From positions 1 through 64,000 of the forward strand of contig CAUJDF010000039.1 in assembly GCA_963169045.1 (NCBI GenBank): a DNA stretch of 64,000 bases, given 5' to 3'. A model generated the notes under the pieces. That model ran no database searches. It was not told where the DNA came from and saw nothing but the letters and a program-made list of their open reading frames with translations. Positions 16,211 to 24,421 of the stretch are shown here, piece after piece. The stretch comes from Myxococcota bacterium. Lineage in GTDB: Bacteria > Myxococcota_A > Bradymonadia > UBA7976 > UBA1532. A program made the translations under genes and the position numbers. Each line of letters opens with the position of its first letter. Position 1 is the first letter of the stretch.

Positions 16211-16801
16211 TCAGCCGCCGCTGGCGAGCCACTCCAGGTAGCGGTGGATGCGCTCGTCGGTCCAGGGCTGGATGCCGACGAACCGCAGCCGGACCCGGCC
16301 CCGGGCGTCGACGACGTAGGTCTCGGGGAGCTTCTCGGTACCGTAGCGGTGCGCGCCGCTCTGCGTGGTGTCGAGCACGACACGCATCGCCGTCGGTTTG
16401 CCGGCGAAGAACGTATCGATGTCGGCCCACGACTGGTCGGCGCTCACCGCGAGGATCTCGAACGGCAACCCCTTCAGGTCGGCCGCGAGCTCCTCGAGGT
16501 CCGGGATCTCCTTGCGACATGGTGGGCACCACGTCGCCCAGAAGTTCACGAACACCACCTTCCCGCGCAGGTCCTCGAGCCTGACCGTCGTGCCGTCGCG
16601 GGCCTTGCCCTCGAGGGGCGGCGCGGGACGGTCGACGATCTGCGCGTCGAGCTGGCGGGCGAGGATGGCCTCGGGCGTCTCGCGGTCGCTTCGAAGCTGC
16701 AGCCACAGCGCGGCGAGGACTGCCGCGACGGCGCCGAGGAGCAACAACCACTGGGCCCCGCGGGCGGTGGGGCCCACCCGCGGGGAGGAGGGGGGGTTCA
16801 T
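16211..16801 (-). CDS. TlpA-type membrane-anchored thioredoxin
   Basis: A 196-aa protein with one N-terminal membrane helix (LLLLGAVAAVLAALWLQL) followed by a periplasmic thioredoxin fold. The active site is FWATWCPPCRKEIPDL (C92, C95), the WCPPC form of TlpA/ResA/CcmG reductases, with the cis-Pro in LPETYVVD. Such proteins reduce disulfides in apocytochromes or other envelope proteins. It starts 17 nt after the stop of the four-domain DsbA gene on the same strand, so the two thiol-disulfide genes are probably one operon. Confidence 0.9.
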   Translation of the reverse strand: MNPPSSPRVGPTARGAQWLLLLGAVAAVLAALWLQLRSDRETPEAILARQLDAQIVDRPAPPLEGKARDGTTVRLEDLRGKVVFVNFWATWCPPCRKEIPDLEELAADLKGLPFEILAVSADQSWADIDTFFAGKPTAMRVVLDTTQSGAHRYGTEKLPETYVVDARGRVRLRFVGIQPWTDERIHRYLEWLASGG

Positions 16802-16817
16802 CGGAGGGGCGACCCGC

Positions 16818-19388
16818 TTACTTCTTGAGGGCCTCGTCGATCAGCCGCTGGAAGCTCTCGAACGGCTGGGCACCGCGGAGCTTCTTGCCGTTGATGAAGA
16901 AGGTCGGGGTGCCCGACGCGCCGACGGTGCGCGCGGCCTCGATGTCGGCGTCGACCTGAGCCTTGAACTTGTTCGTGTCCAGGGCCTTCTTGAACTTGTC
17001 CATGTTCAGGCCGAGCTCCTGCGCGTACTTCTCGAGGTCCGGACGGGTGAGCGCCCGCTGGTTCGCGAAGAGCAGGTCGTGCATCTCCCAGAACTTGCCC
17101 TGCTCGCCGGCGGCGAGCGCCGCCTCGGACGCCAGGGGCGCGTCCTTGTGGAAGCTGAGGGGGTTGTGCTTGAAGACGACGCGCACGTCGTTGCCGTACT
17201 TGTCGGTGATCTGCTTGATGGTCGGGTTCACGCGGGCACAGAAGGGGCACTGGAACTCGCTGAACTCGACGATCGTGACCTTCGCCTTGGCCGGACCCTT
17301 GGCGTAGTCGTTCGGGCCGACCTTGACGTCGTAGACCTTGTTGTCGTCCTCGGGCGGCGCGCCGCCGGCGGCGACGGCGGGCTTGGTCGCGCCGTTCTTG
17401 ATGGTCTCTTCGTAGACCCGGGCGCGGGGCGTGCCCTTCGCGACGAGGTCCTGGGCCTTCTTGAGCTCGTCACCGATCAGCTTGTCGAAGCTCTCGAAAG
17501 GCTGAGCGCCCACGAGCTTGCGGCCGTTCACGAAGAAGTTCGGGGTGCCGCCGGCGCCGATCTGCTGGGCGAGCTTCTGGTCGGCGTCGATCTGCGCCTG
17601 GAACTTGTCGCTCTTCCAGTCCGCCTTGAACTTGGCGATGTTCAGCCCCAGCTCCTGGGCGTGCTTCTCGATCGTGGCGTCGTCGAGCGCCTGCTGGTTC
17701 TCGAAGAGCTTGTCGTGCATCTCCCAGAACTTGCCCTGGGCGCCGGCGGCGAGGGCCGCCTTCGAGGCCGAAGGGGCGTCCTTGTGGAACGGCAGCGGGT
17801 TGTGCTTGAAGACGATGCGCACGTCCTTGCCGTACTTGTCGGTGACCTGCTTGAGCGTCGGGCCGACGCGCTTGCAGAACGGGCACTGGAACTCGGAGAA
17901 CTCGACGATCGTCACGAGCGCGTCGTTCGGGCCCTTGACGGCGTCGGCCGACTCGACCGGCACCTTGTAGACGGTGGTGTCGTCGGCGGCCGGCTTGCGC
18001 TGGGGCGCCGCCGCCGCGGCCTTCGTCAGGCCCTTCTCCGTCAGCTTGTCGTAGACCTGCGCGAGCGGCGTGCCGGCCTTCACGAGGGCCTCGGCCTTGG
18101 TGATCTCCTCGTCGATCAGCTTCTTGAACGCGTCGAAGGGCTGCGCGCCGACGAGGTTGCGGCCGTTGACGAAGAAGTTCGGGGTGCCCTGCGCGCCGAG
18201 CCGGTTGGCGAGCTCCTGGTCGGCCTTCCAGAGGGCGTCGAGCTCGGTGCCGTCGAGGTCCGCCTTGAACTTGCCCATGTCGAGGCCGAGGCCCTGAGCG
18301 TACTGCTCGAGGTTCTCACGCTTGAGGGCCTTCTGGTTCTCGAAGAGCTTGTCGTGCATCTCCCAGAACTTGCCCTGCTTGCCGGCGGCGAGCGACGCCT
18401 TGGCGGCGAGCGGCGCGTCCTGGTGGAAGGCCAGGGGATTGTGCTTGAAGACGACCTTCACCTTGCCCGGGTAGGTGTCGAGGATCTGCTTGATCGTCGG
18501 ATTGACGCGGGAGCAGAAGGGGCACTGGAACTCGCTGAACTCGACGATCGTCACGAGCGCGTCCTGGGCGCCCTTGGTGTAGCTCTGGCCCACCGGCACC
18601 TTGTAGACATCCTTGCTCGTGTCGCCCTGGGCCGCCGGCTCGGCCTTCGCCGGCTCCTTGAAGTTCTTCTTCACCATCGCGGCGTAGAGCTCGTCCGCCT
18701 TGGTGCCGTCTTTCTGGGCCTGCTCGGCGGCCGCAAGCTGCGCGTCGATGACCTCCTTGAAGGAGTCGAACGGCCGCGCGCCGGTGACCTGGACGCCGTT
18801 GATGAAGAAGTTCGGGGTGCCGCGCGCGCCGACCTTCGCGGCCAGCGCCATGTCGGCCTCGACGTCCTTCTTGAACTTCCCGCCGTCGAGGTCGGCCTTG
18901 AACTTCGCCATGTCCAGGCCGATCTCGGTCGCGTACTTCTCGATGCTCTCGCGCTGGAGGGCCTTCGTGTCCTGGAAGAGCTTGTCGTGCATCTCCCAGA
19001 ACTTGCCCTGGGCGCCGGCGGCCAGGGCGGCCTCGGCGGCGAGCGGCGCGTCCTTGTGGAACGGCAGCGGGTTGTGCTTGAAGACGATCCGGACCTTGTC
19101 CTTGTAGGTGTCCTGGATCTGCTTGATCGTCGGGTTGACGCGCGAGCAGAACGGGCACTGGAACTCGCTGAACTCGACGATGGTGATCGGCGCGGTGGCC
19201 GGGCCCTTCGTATAGCTCGTCCCGACCGGGATGATGTCGCTGTCGCCCTTGGCGACCGCCTTGACGGCCTCGACGCCCTTCTTGTCGTCCGCGCCCTTGT
19301 CGTCCCCGCCACCGATCGTGGCGCGGCCGATCAGGAAGGCCGCGGCGGCGACGGCGATGAAGCCGAAGATCGCAGTTTCCTTCTTCAT
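16818..19388 (-). CDS. Four tandem DsbA-like thioredoxin domains in one polypeptide
   Basis: An 856-aa protein with an N-terminal membrane or signal segment (AIFGFIAVAAAAFLIG) and four consecutive DsbA/Trx domains of about 212 residues. Each starts with TIVEFSEFQCPFC; the CPFC cysteines are C78/C81, C289/C292, C502/C505 and C714/C717. Each has FKHNPL..H.DAP, GKFWEMHD and a cis-Pro loop GTPNFF(I/V)NG (GTPTFFING in the last). Linkers are Lys/Ala/Pro-rich. Family knowledge predicts thiol oxidation or disulfide shuffling outside the cytoplasm, with four active sites held together. All four keep both Cys and the cis-Pro, so none is obviously dead. The ATG at 19388 is preceded by AGAGG. Confidence 0.93.
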   Translation of the reverse strand: MKKETAIFGFIAVAAAAFLIGRATIGGGDDKGADDKKGVEAVKAVAKGDSDIIPVGTSYTKGPATAPITIVEFSEFQCPFCSRVNPTIKQIQDTYKDKVRIVFKHNPLPFHKDAPLAAEAALAAGAQGKFWEMHDKLFQDTKALQRESIEKYATEIGLDMAKFKADLDGGKFKKDVEADMALAAKVGARGTPNFFINGVQVTGARPFDSFKEVIDAQLAAAEQAQKDGTKADELYAAMVKKNFKEPAKAEPAAQGDTSKDVYKVPVGQSYTKGAQDALVTIVEFSEFQCPFCSRVNPTIKQILDTYPGKVKVVFKHNPLAFHQDAPLAAKASLAAGKQGKFWEMHDKLFENQKALKRENLEQYAQGLGLDMGKFKADLDGTELDALWKADQELANRLGAQGTPNFFVNGRNLVGAQPFDAFKKLIDEEITKAEALVKAGTPLAQVYDKLTEKGLTKAAAAAPQRKPAADDTTVYKVPVESADAVKGPNDALVTIVEFSEFQCPFCKRVGPTLKQVTDKYGKDVRIVFKHNPLPFHKDAPSASKAALAAGAQGKFWEMHDKLFENQQALDDATIEKHAQELGLNIAKFKADWKSDKFQAQIDADQKLAQQIGAGGTPNFFVNGRKLVGAQPFESFDKLIGDELKKAQDLVAKGTPRARVYEETIKNGATKPAVAAGGAPPEDDNKVYDVKVGPNDYAKGPAKAKVTIVEFSEFQCPFCARVNPTIKQITDKYGNDVRVVFKHNPLSFHKDAPLASEAALAAGEQGKFWEMHDLLFANQRALTRPDLEKYAQELGLNMDKFKKALDTNKFKAQVDADIEAARTVGASGTPTFFINGKKLRGAQPFESFQRLIDEALKK

Positions 19389-19489
19389 ACCTCTGTCCTC
19401 GGCGACGGAGCGTCCTCGCCCGTCGCGTTCCGGGGAATCGTTCCCACAGCGCGCACGTACCCACGCGGCACGCGCGCCGGTCGCGACAT

Positions 19490-19506
19490 CCGCCCAACTT
19501 GGGCGG
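19490..19506. promoter_or_regulatory. 17-bp perfect palindrome upstream of the tetra-DsbA gene
   Basis: CCGCCCAA-C-TTGGGCGG is a perfect dyad about 100 nt upstream of the tetra-DsbA start, in the only gap of the region. It has no following T-run, so an operator for a dimeric regulator is as likely as a terminator for the gene at 19578-20078. Confidence 0.35.
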
Positions 19507-19577
19507 TTCGCTGGCGTATCTCTTCGAATTCGTTGTTGAAAGTAGCCTGCCGGCGCGCACGGGGACGCCGGGCCGGC

Positions 19578-20078
19578 TCAGGCGACGCGCGAGGTGGATC
19601 GCGGTGGAGGCGTGGGGGGCGCGCTCGTTCGTTCGAGCAGCCGCGCCCGATAGGCGACCGGCGCGGCGCCGGGCAGCGTGCCGGCCGCGCGCGGTGGCAC
19701 GAGCGCGGCGGTGTCGGTCGTCGGCGCCAGGGGGGCGACCCAGCCTTCGAGACCGGCCGCCGGAACGCCGGGCTCACAGGATGGACCGGCCGTGAGGCAG
19801 CGCGGGCCCCGCGGCGCGGGCTCGGGGCTCGGCGGCGGCAAACGCAAGGCGGAGGCGCCTTCGCACCCGCCGTCGACGCAGGTCTCGAGCGCCGCCTCGT
19901 CATCGGCCCCACCCTCGAGACCGCAGTCCTCGCCGCACGCCGGATCGCGACCGTCCGTCCACGGGGCGACGCGCACGCCGCCCGCGGTCAGGCAGGTCCC
20001 GATGTCGGTCCGTGCCAGCGCCGGCGCCGCCCCGGTGATCACCACCAGGAACGCGCCCAGGACCAGGCCTCGGAGCAA
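19578..20078 (-). CDS. Secreted Cys-containing protein of unknown function
   Basis: A 166-aa protein with a clean signal peptide (MLRGLVLGAFLVVITGAAPALA, cleavage expected after ALA) and a mature part rich in Cys, Gly, Pro and acidic residues. About seven cysteines are spaced along the mature chain (IGTC, DPAC, EDC, ETC, GGC, PRC, SC), which suggests disulfides. No family is recognised. It lies upstream of the tetra-DsbA gene on the same strand with its own promoter; a disulfide-rich protein next to disulfide enzymes may be a substrate, but this is a guess. Confidence 0.6.
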   Translation of the reverse strand: MLRGLVLGAFLVVITGAAPALARTDIGTCLTAGGVRVAPWTDGRDPACGEDCGLEGGADDEAALETCVDGGCEGASALRLPPPSPEPAPRGPRCLTAGPSCEPGVPAAGLEGWVAPLAPTTDTAALVPPRAAGTLPGAAPVAYRARLLERTSAPPTPPPRSTSRVA

Positions 20079-20108
20079 GATCGACTCCCCGTCGCGAAAA
20101 GTGCCGAA

Positions 20109-20137
20109 TCCCTACCAGCCCGACAGGACGCCGTCAA
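20109..20137 (-). promoter_or_regulatory. Putative promoter of the Cys-rich secreted protein gene
   Basis: On the minus strand TTGACG (20137-20132), a 17-nt spacer and TAGGGA (20114-20109). The -35 box matches consensus at five of six positions; the -10 is weak. Expected leader about 20 nt. Confidence 0.35.
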
Positions 20138-20255
20138 CCCCGCCCGCCCTGCGCTGCGCCGTCGTCTCGCGCGCTCCCGTGGCGCTCGCGCGTCGCCTGG
20201 CCTATGCTGCATCCCGCGTGGGCGCCCGCCGGCAACGGCGCCCGGGAGAGACGCC

Positions 20256-21857
20256 TTGGCTCCGATTCCCGCGTCGCTGCTGCGCCTGTTCGCTCCCCTC
20301 GAAGGCCTGCTCACCGATCCCGCCGTGCGCCGGGTGTTCGTCGACGGCCCCGGGCGCGTCTTCGTCGAGCGGCATGGCCGGGTGGAGAGGCTCGACGCGG
20401 TCTTCGCGTCGGACGCCCTCGAGGCGGCTCTCGAGGGGCTCGCGCGCCGCGCCGGCAAGGTGTTCGACGCCGCGCGGCCCTCGCTCGAGGCCCGCCTGAA
20501 GGACGGCACGCGGTTCGTGGCGCTCCGGCCGCCGGCCGTGGCCGACGGCCCGGTGCTGGCGGTGGTCCGACCCGGCGGTCGGACGATCGACCTCGGCACG
20601 ATGGTGCGGCAGGGGGGACTGGCCGAGGACGCCGCGTCGCTCCTCGCGGCGGCCGTCGCGGCGGGCCTGAACATCGCAGTCGTGGGGCCGCCGGGCAGCG
20701 GGCGCACGAGCTTCACCGAGGCGCTGGCCTCGGCCATCCCCATCGAAGGCCGCATCGGCGTCCTCGAGGAGTTCCCGGAGCTGCGTCTGCCGGGGCGCGA
20801 GCCGGTCCGCCTCGTGCCGAGCCGTGGCGACGGGCAGGGGCGGGGCGGAGTCTCGGTCGGCGATCTCCTCTACTGCGCGGGTCGCCTCGGCCTCGACCGC
20901 CTTCTGCTCGGCACCGTCCGCTGGCAGGACGCCTGGGACGCCGCCTCCGTCCTGGCGCGGCGCGCAGTGCCCATCATCCTGACCCTGCCGGGGCTGACCG
21001 GCGTCGACGCCATCGCGCGCTTCGAGGCGGTCGCGCGCGCGGGCGCCGGACCGCGGGAGCGCGCCGTGCCCGGCCTGCTCGGCGCCGGCCTCGACCTGGT
21101 CGTGACGCTCGGTGGCCGTCCGGGCGCGCGGCGTGTCGTGGGCGTCGATCGCATCCGCCCCACGCCGGAGGGGCCGCGCCTGGTGCCGCTCTGGGTCGCC
21201 GATCCCGAGGCGCCCGGGCGCCTCGCCGTCGTCGATGCCAAGGAGATCGACGGGTTGCTGTCGGCTTGCCGCGCGTGGGGCCACGTCGTCGAGCCGTTCG
21301 TCGCGGCCGCGTCCATCGAGATCGACGATGAGAGCGAAGCGGACCTGGTCGAGGTCGTGACCGAGGCGAACGCGTCGCTGCCGCCCGGTGAGCTCATGGC
21401 CACGCAGGACGGCATGGCAGCGCTTCGGGTCGCCCCTTCGCCCGACGCCACGGTCGAGCGCCCGGCCCCCCGGCTCCCGCCGCCGCTGCCTGCGCGTGTG
21501 GACGCCGAGGGCGACGAGGACGAAGAGCTGACGATGATCACCGACGTCATCGAGCCCGCGCCCCGCGCCGAGGTGCTGTCGACGAAGACGTTCTCGCAGA
21601 TCCTGCGCACGATCGGCGCCGAGAGCGGCGAGAACACCGAGAGCCTCGATCGGCCCGACGAGGCGTGGTCCGGTCGCCGGGAGGCCGACGCCCGCCGCAC
21701 GAACGAGATGGAGGCGCCCGTCGATCCGGCGGGGACCGTCGAGCGCGACGAGTCGGCCTCCGAAGAGATCGACCTCGAGCCGGTCCTGCGGGGGTTGCTG
21801 ACGCGGCGCCGCGGCGACCGCAACACGGCCGTCCACTCCGACGACGATCCTGTCTAG
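20256..21857 (+). CDS. CpaF/TadA-like secretion ATPase homologue with degenerate catalytic motifs
   Basis: A 533-aa protein whose first ~330 residues follow the CpaF/TadA (type II/IV secretion ATPase) pattern: LFAPLEGLLTDPAVRRVFVDGPG, then GRVERLDAVFASDALEAAL and the nucleotide domain. The Walker A is GPPGSGRTS (144-152) with Arg150 replacing the catalytic Lys. The Walker B region LDRLLLGTVRW has Thr220 where CpaF has the Glu of VGEVRG, and the His box STLHAN is ILTLPGL. ATP hydrolysis is therefore doubtful. About 190 C-terminal residues are acidic, Pro-rich and probably disordered, ending in LRGLLTRRRGDRNTAVHSDDDPV. The TTG start has GGGAGAG 5 nt before it. It converges on the sct genes with 17 nt between stops. 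The likely role is structural or regulatory in an envelope complex. Confidence 0.75.
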   Translation: MAPIPASLLRLFAPLEGLLTDPAVRRVFVDGPGRVFVERHGRVERLDAVFASDALEAALEGLARRAGKVFDAARPSLEARLKDGTRFVALRPPAVADGPVLAVVRPGGRTIDLGTMVRQGGLAEDAASLLAAAVAAGLNIAVVGPPGSGRTSFTEALASAIPIEGRIGVLEEFPELRLPGREPVRLVPSRGDGQGRGGVSVGDLLYCAGRLGLDRLLLGTVRWQDAWDAASVLARRAVPIILTLPGLTGVDAIARFEAVARAGAGPRERAVPGLLGAGLDLVVTLGGRPGARRVVGVDRIRPTPEGPRLVPLWVADPEAPGRLAVVDAKEIDGLLSACRAWGHVVEPFVAAASIEIDDESEADLVEVVTEANASLPPGELMATQDGMAALRVAPSPDATVERPAPRLPPPLPARVDAEGDEDEELTMITDVIEPAPRAEVLSTKTFSQILRTIGAESGENTESLDRPDEAWSGRREADARRTNEMEAPVDPAGTVERDESASEEIDLEPVLRGLLTRRRGDRNTAVHSDDDPV

Positions 21858-21874
21858 CCTTGCGCCGCGGGGCG

Positions 21875-22819
21875 TCAGTCGCCCGCGCGCGTGATCTGCA
21901 CCGCGAGCTCGCCGTCGTCGTCGACGAGGACGCCCACCGCCACGGTGTGTCCGCCGGCGCGCAGGCGCACGACGGGCGGATTGGCGAGCGCCAGGGGCAC
22001 GACCTGGCCCGTGGCGAGCGCCGCGACCTCGCCGGCGGGCAGCACGAGCGTGCCCACTTCGACGGTGAGTGCGACGGGGAGCGTCTCGAGGCTGGGGAAC
22101 GCCATTTCGTCCTCCGGAGCGAGGCCGGTGGCCCGCAGGCGGCCCCCGGTCCATTCGAGCGTGTACAGGGCGCGGTCGGTGGCGACGAGGCGCAGGCGCC
22201 GCACCGGCAGCAGACTGCCGGGGCGGAGCGGCGACGCGTCGACGGCGACAGGGCCGGCCTCCACGCGGAGCGGCAGCGGCACCATCGTCGCCGCGCTCGC
22301 GGGCGGAGCCGCGCGCTCGTCGGGCAGCCACCAAACGGCGGCGCCCACCTGCCCGCCGATCTCGAGGCGCCAGGTGACGGCGGCGGCGCCCCCCGGCGGC
22401 ACGGGCCACGTGGGGTCGCCGCCATGGACCCACGCCAGGCGCGGCGCGGGCGCCGGCAGCAGGCCGCACCATGCGAGCGCGAGGTAGGCGAAGAGGCCCT
22501 CTTCCGCCGGGGTGAGCGGCGCCGGTCCCACGAGCGTCCCGGGACGGCCGACGAGGCGTTCGAGCGTGCCGGCGAGCAGGTGCGCGTCGACGCGGAGGCG
22601 ACCGACGGCGCCGTCGGGCCACACGAGGCCGGCCCAGGCCGCCGGCAGCATCGAAGTGTTTCGCGGCTCGGGGCGGACAGCGACCGGCAGTTCCAGCAGT
22701 CGCGCCCATGCCGCGGCGGCGGCGGCAGCGCAGTCGACGAGGGCGCGCCCCGTCCTCGAGGCGCGGGCCCGGGCGGCGGCGTCCGGCGCCGGCAGCGGTC
22801 GGGGCCAACCGCACGTCAC
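21875..22819 (-). CDS. sctQ: Type III secretion-like C-ring protein SctQ (SpoA domain)
   Basis: A 314-aa protein ending in a SpoA (FliM/FliN-type) domain: FPSLETLPVALTVEVGTLVLP, then LATGQVVPLALANPPVVRLRAGGHTVAVG and a final GELAVQITRAGD. The N-terminal two thirds are Ala/Pro-rich and divergent. In type III systems SctQ builds the cytoplasmic sorting platform with SctL and SctK. The GTG start overlaps the SctL stop (GTGA). It is the last gene of the operon in the window. The C-terminal domain call is good; that this is non-flagellar SctQ rather than a flagellar FliN relative rests on the lipoprotein SctJ and on the absence of flagellar structural genes nearby. Confidence 0.75.
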   Translation of the reverse strand: MTCGWPRPLPAPDAAARARASRTGRALVDCAAAAAAAWARLLELPVAVRPEPRNTSMLPAAWAGLVWPDGAVGRLRVDAHLLAGTLERLVGRPGTLVGPAPLTPAEEGLFAYLALAWCGLLPAPAPRLAWVHGGDPTWPVPPGGAAAVTWRLEIGGQVGAAVWWLPDERAAPPASAATMVPLPLRVEAGPVAVDASPLRPGSLLPVRRLRLVATDRALYTLEWTGGRLRATGLAPEDEMAFPSLETLPVALTVEVGTLVLPAGEVAALATGQVVPLALANPPVVRLRAGGHTVAVGVLVDDDGELAVQITRAGD

Positions 22820-23343
22820 GGCGGCTCCGGGGGGAGCAGGGCGGCGACGCGGGTGGCGGCGCGGGCGTCCACGCGGCCGGCCGGTCCCTCGAGGACGATG
22901 TCGCCCGGCTCGAGGTGCGCGTCCGCGTCGACCTCGACGCCGGGTGGCAGGCCGGCGGCGCGCAGGGCCGCTGCATCCTCCGGCGACAGGCGGAGGCGCA
23001 GCCAGGCGCCGGGCGGCGCGGCCACCCGCGCGACCTCGAGGAGACGGGCGGCGTCGCCGCGCAGCGACTCGCCCACGAGGCGCGCGGCGAGGGCCAGGGC
23101 GAGCTCCAGCGCCTCGGCGCGCAGGCGCCGCCGCAGCAGGGCGCCGAAGCGATCGAGGGCGTCCAGGCGGCGGCGGAGGCGCACGGTGGCGGCGGCCCGA
23201 GCGTCGGCCCGTGCGGCCTCGAGGGCGGCCTCCCACGCGCCCCGGATCCGGCGCGCCTCATCGAGCGCCGCCCGAACGGCAGGGTCGACGCGCCCACCGA
23301 CGGCGAGCGCGGCGGACGGCGGGATGGATGGCGGGCGTCTCAC
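22816..23343 (-). CDS. sctL: Type III secretion-like stator protein SctL (FliH/YscL family)
   Basis: A 175-aa protein of the FliH/YscL family that links the export ATPase to the C-ring. The long Ala/Arg/Glu helical region (ALDEARRIRGAWEAALEAAR to ALALAARLVGESL) is followed by the globular end with LRLSPEDAAALRA, VEVDADAHLEPGDIVLEG and PAGRVDAR, the diagnostic block of this family. The GTG start overlaps the upstream stop and its stop overlaps the sctQ start, both as GTGA. No export ATPase gene (SctN) is present in the window, so its partner must be elsewhere. Confidence 0.8.
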   Translation of the reverse strand: MRRPPSIPPSAALAVGGRVDPAVRAALDEARRIRGAWEAALEAARADARAAATVRLRRRLDALDRFGALLRRRLRAEALELALALAARLVGESLRGDAARLLEVARVAAPPGAWLRLRLSPEDAAALRAAGLPPGVEVDADAHLEPGDIVLEGPAGRVDARAATRVAALLPPEPP

Positions 23344-23798
23344 GGGGCCTCCGGCGGCGGAGGCGCGTGGCCCACCCACCGGGCGCGCGCGTCGGGCGCC
23401 ATCGAGACGAGATCGCGCCGGCGGCCGGGATCCGGCTCGGCCCAGACCGCGACCCACAGCCCGAGCGCCTCGAGATCCGGCGGCGGCGACGCGAACGTCC
23501 GAGCGTCGGCCACGCGGCGGCCCAGGCGCGCGAGCGCCTCGTCCGGGATCGGACGCGTCGCGCCCTGGGGTGTCCGTGCGCGGCGTTGCAGGCGTCGGAC
23601 GAAGCGGGCCGCCGGCGCGCTCGAGCCGGTGGTCGCCGGTGGCGGTCGGCGCGCGAGGATCGCGGCGAGGTCGGCGGCGACGCATGCCACCGCCCGCTCG
23701 AGCGGCTCGTGCAAGCGGCCCCCCGGCGCGCCATGGTGCGCGATCGCCGCCGCGAGGGCGGCCAGGCCGTCGGGGCCGAGCGGCGCGCCGGCGATCAC
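23340..23798 (-). CDS. Unknown protein in the sctK position
   Basis: A 152-aa Ala/Arg/Pro-rich protein lying between sctJ and sctL, where many type III loci place sctK, the variable pod adaptor. I see no motif that proves SctK identity; the segments LEALGLWVAVWAEPDPGRRR and FVRRLQRRART are the most distinctive. The GTG start at 23798 is set by a GTGA overlap with the SctJ stop. Function is inferred from position only. Confidence 0.5.
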   Translation of the reverse strand: MIAGAPLGPDGLAALAAAIAHHGAPGGRLHEPLERAVACVAADLAAILARRPPPATTGSSAPAARFVRRLQRRARTPQGATRPIPDEALARLGRRVADARTFASPPPDLEALGLWVAVWAEPDPGRRRDLVSMAPDARARWVGHAPPPPEAP

Positions 23799-24421
23799 CG
23801 CGCGGGGCTCCGCCGGAGGCGGCGCAGGCGGCTCAGCAAGACGCCGCACAGGGCGGCGAGCGCGGCAACCGCAGCGCCGGCGGCGACGAGCGCGGGGCGG
23901 CCCGTGCGCTCGGCGGGCACGGCGCGGGCCGCCGCCACGGAATGCAGATCGAGAGTGACGGGGCCTCCCTCGGCCGCGGCGAGGAGCGCGCGGAGACGAT
24001 CGCCGAGCTCGGGCGGCGCGTCGCCGCGGATGCGGACGACGGCGGCGCCGCCGGCGGGTCCCAGGACGACGCGCGCGTCGACCACGCCGGGCGTGCTGCG
24101 CAGCAGCTCGGCGAGCGCGCGGCCGCGACGGGCACGGTCGAGGACGGCGGCCTCGCTCGGCCCCACGACCAGGCGCGAGGGCGCCGGCTCCGCGTCCGTG
24201 CGCGGGAAGCCCGCCTCGCGCACGGCGCTCCACGCCGCCGCCAGCGCGCGACGGTCCACCTCGACGCGGAACCGCGCCGCGCCTTCGGCCACCTTGTGCC
24301 CCTCGAGACCAGCGCCGGCGAGCGCGACCACCACGTCGTTCGCCTCGGCCTCGTCGAGGTCGTGCAGCAGCGCCGCGTCGCAGCCGGCGAGCAGCAGGGC
24401 GGCGAGGACCATCGCCCTCAC
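23795..24421 (-). CDS. sctJ: Type III secretion-like inner-ring lipoprotein SctJ (YscJ/FliF family)
   Basis: A 208-aa lipoprotein. The signal peptide ends in a lipobox (LLLAGC, Cys14), then ring-building motif 1 with LHDLDEAEANDVVVALAGAG, the classic YscJ pattern, a second RBM (LRSTPGVVDARVVLGP) and a C-terminal membrane helix (LVAAGAAVAALAALCGVLLSRL) with a basic tail. Architecture and length fit SctJ rather than flagellar FliF, which is longer and not a lipoprotein. The GTG start overlaps the sigma-factor stop. It would form the inner-membrane ring of the export apparatus. Confidence 0.85.
   Translation of the reverse strand: MRAMVLAALLLAGCDAALLHDLDEAEANDVVVALAGAGLEGHKVAEGAARFRVEVDRRALAAAWSAVREAGFPRTDAEPAPSRLVVGPSEAAVLDRARRGRALAELLRSTPGVVDARVVLGPAGGAAVVRIRGDAPPELGDRLRALLAAAEGGPVTLDLHSVAAARAVPAERTGRPALVAAGAAVAALAALCGVLLSRLRRLRRSPAR

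Noticed and set aside
16365-20255. Upstream extension of the CpaF-like frame through the DsbA region
   Set aside because: The reading continues only because no stop occurs; sequence before the TTG at 20256 is low-complexity and opposes real genes on the minus strand.
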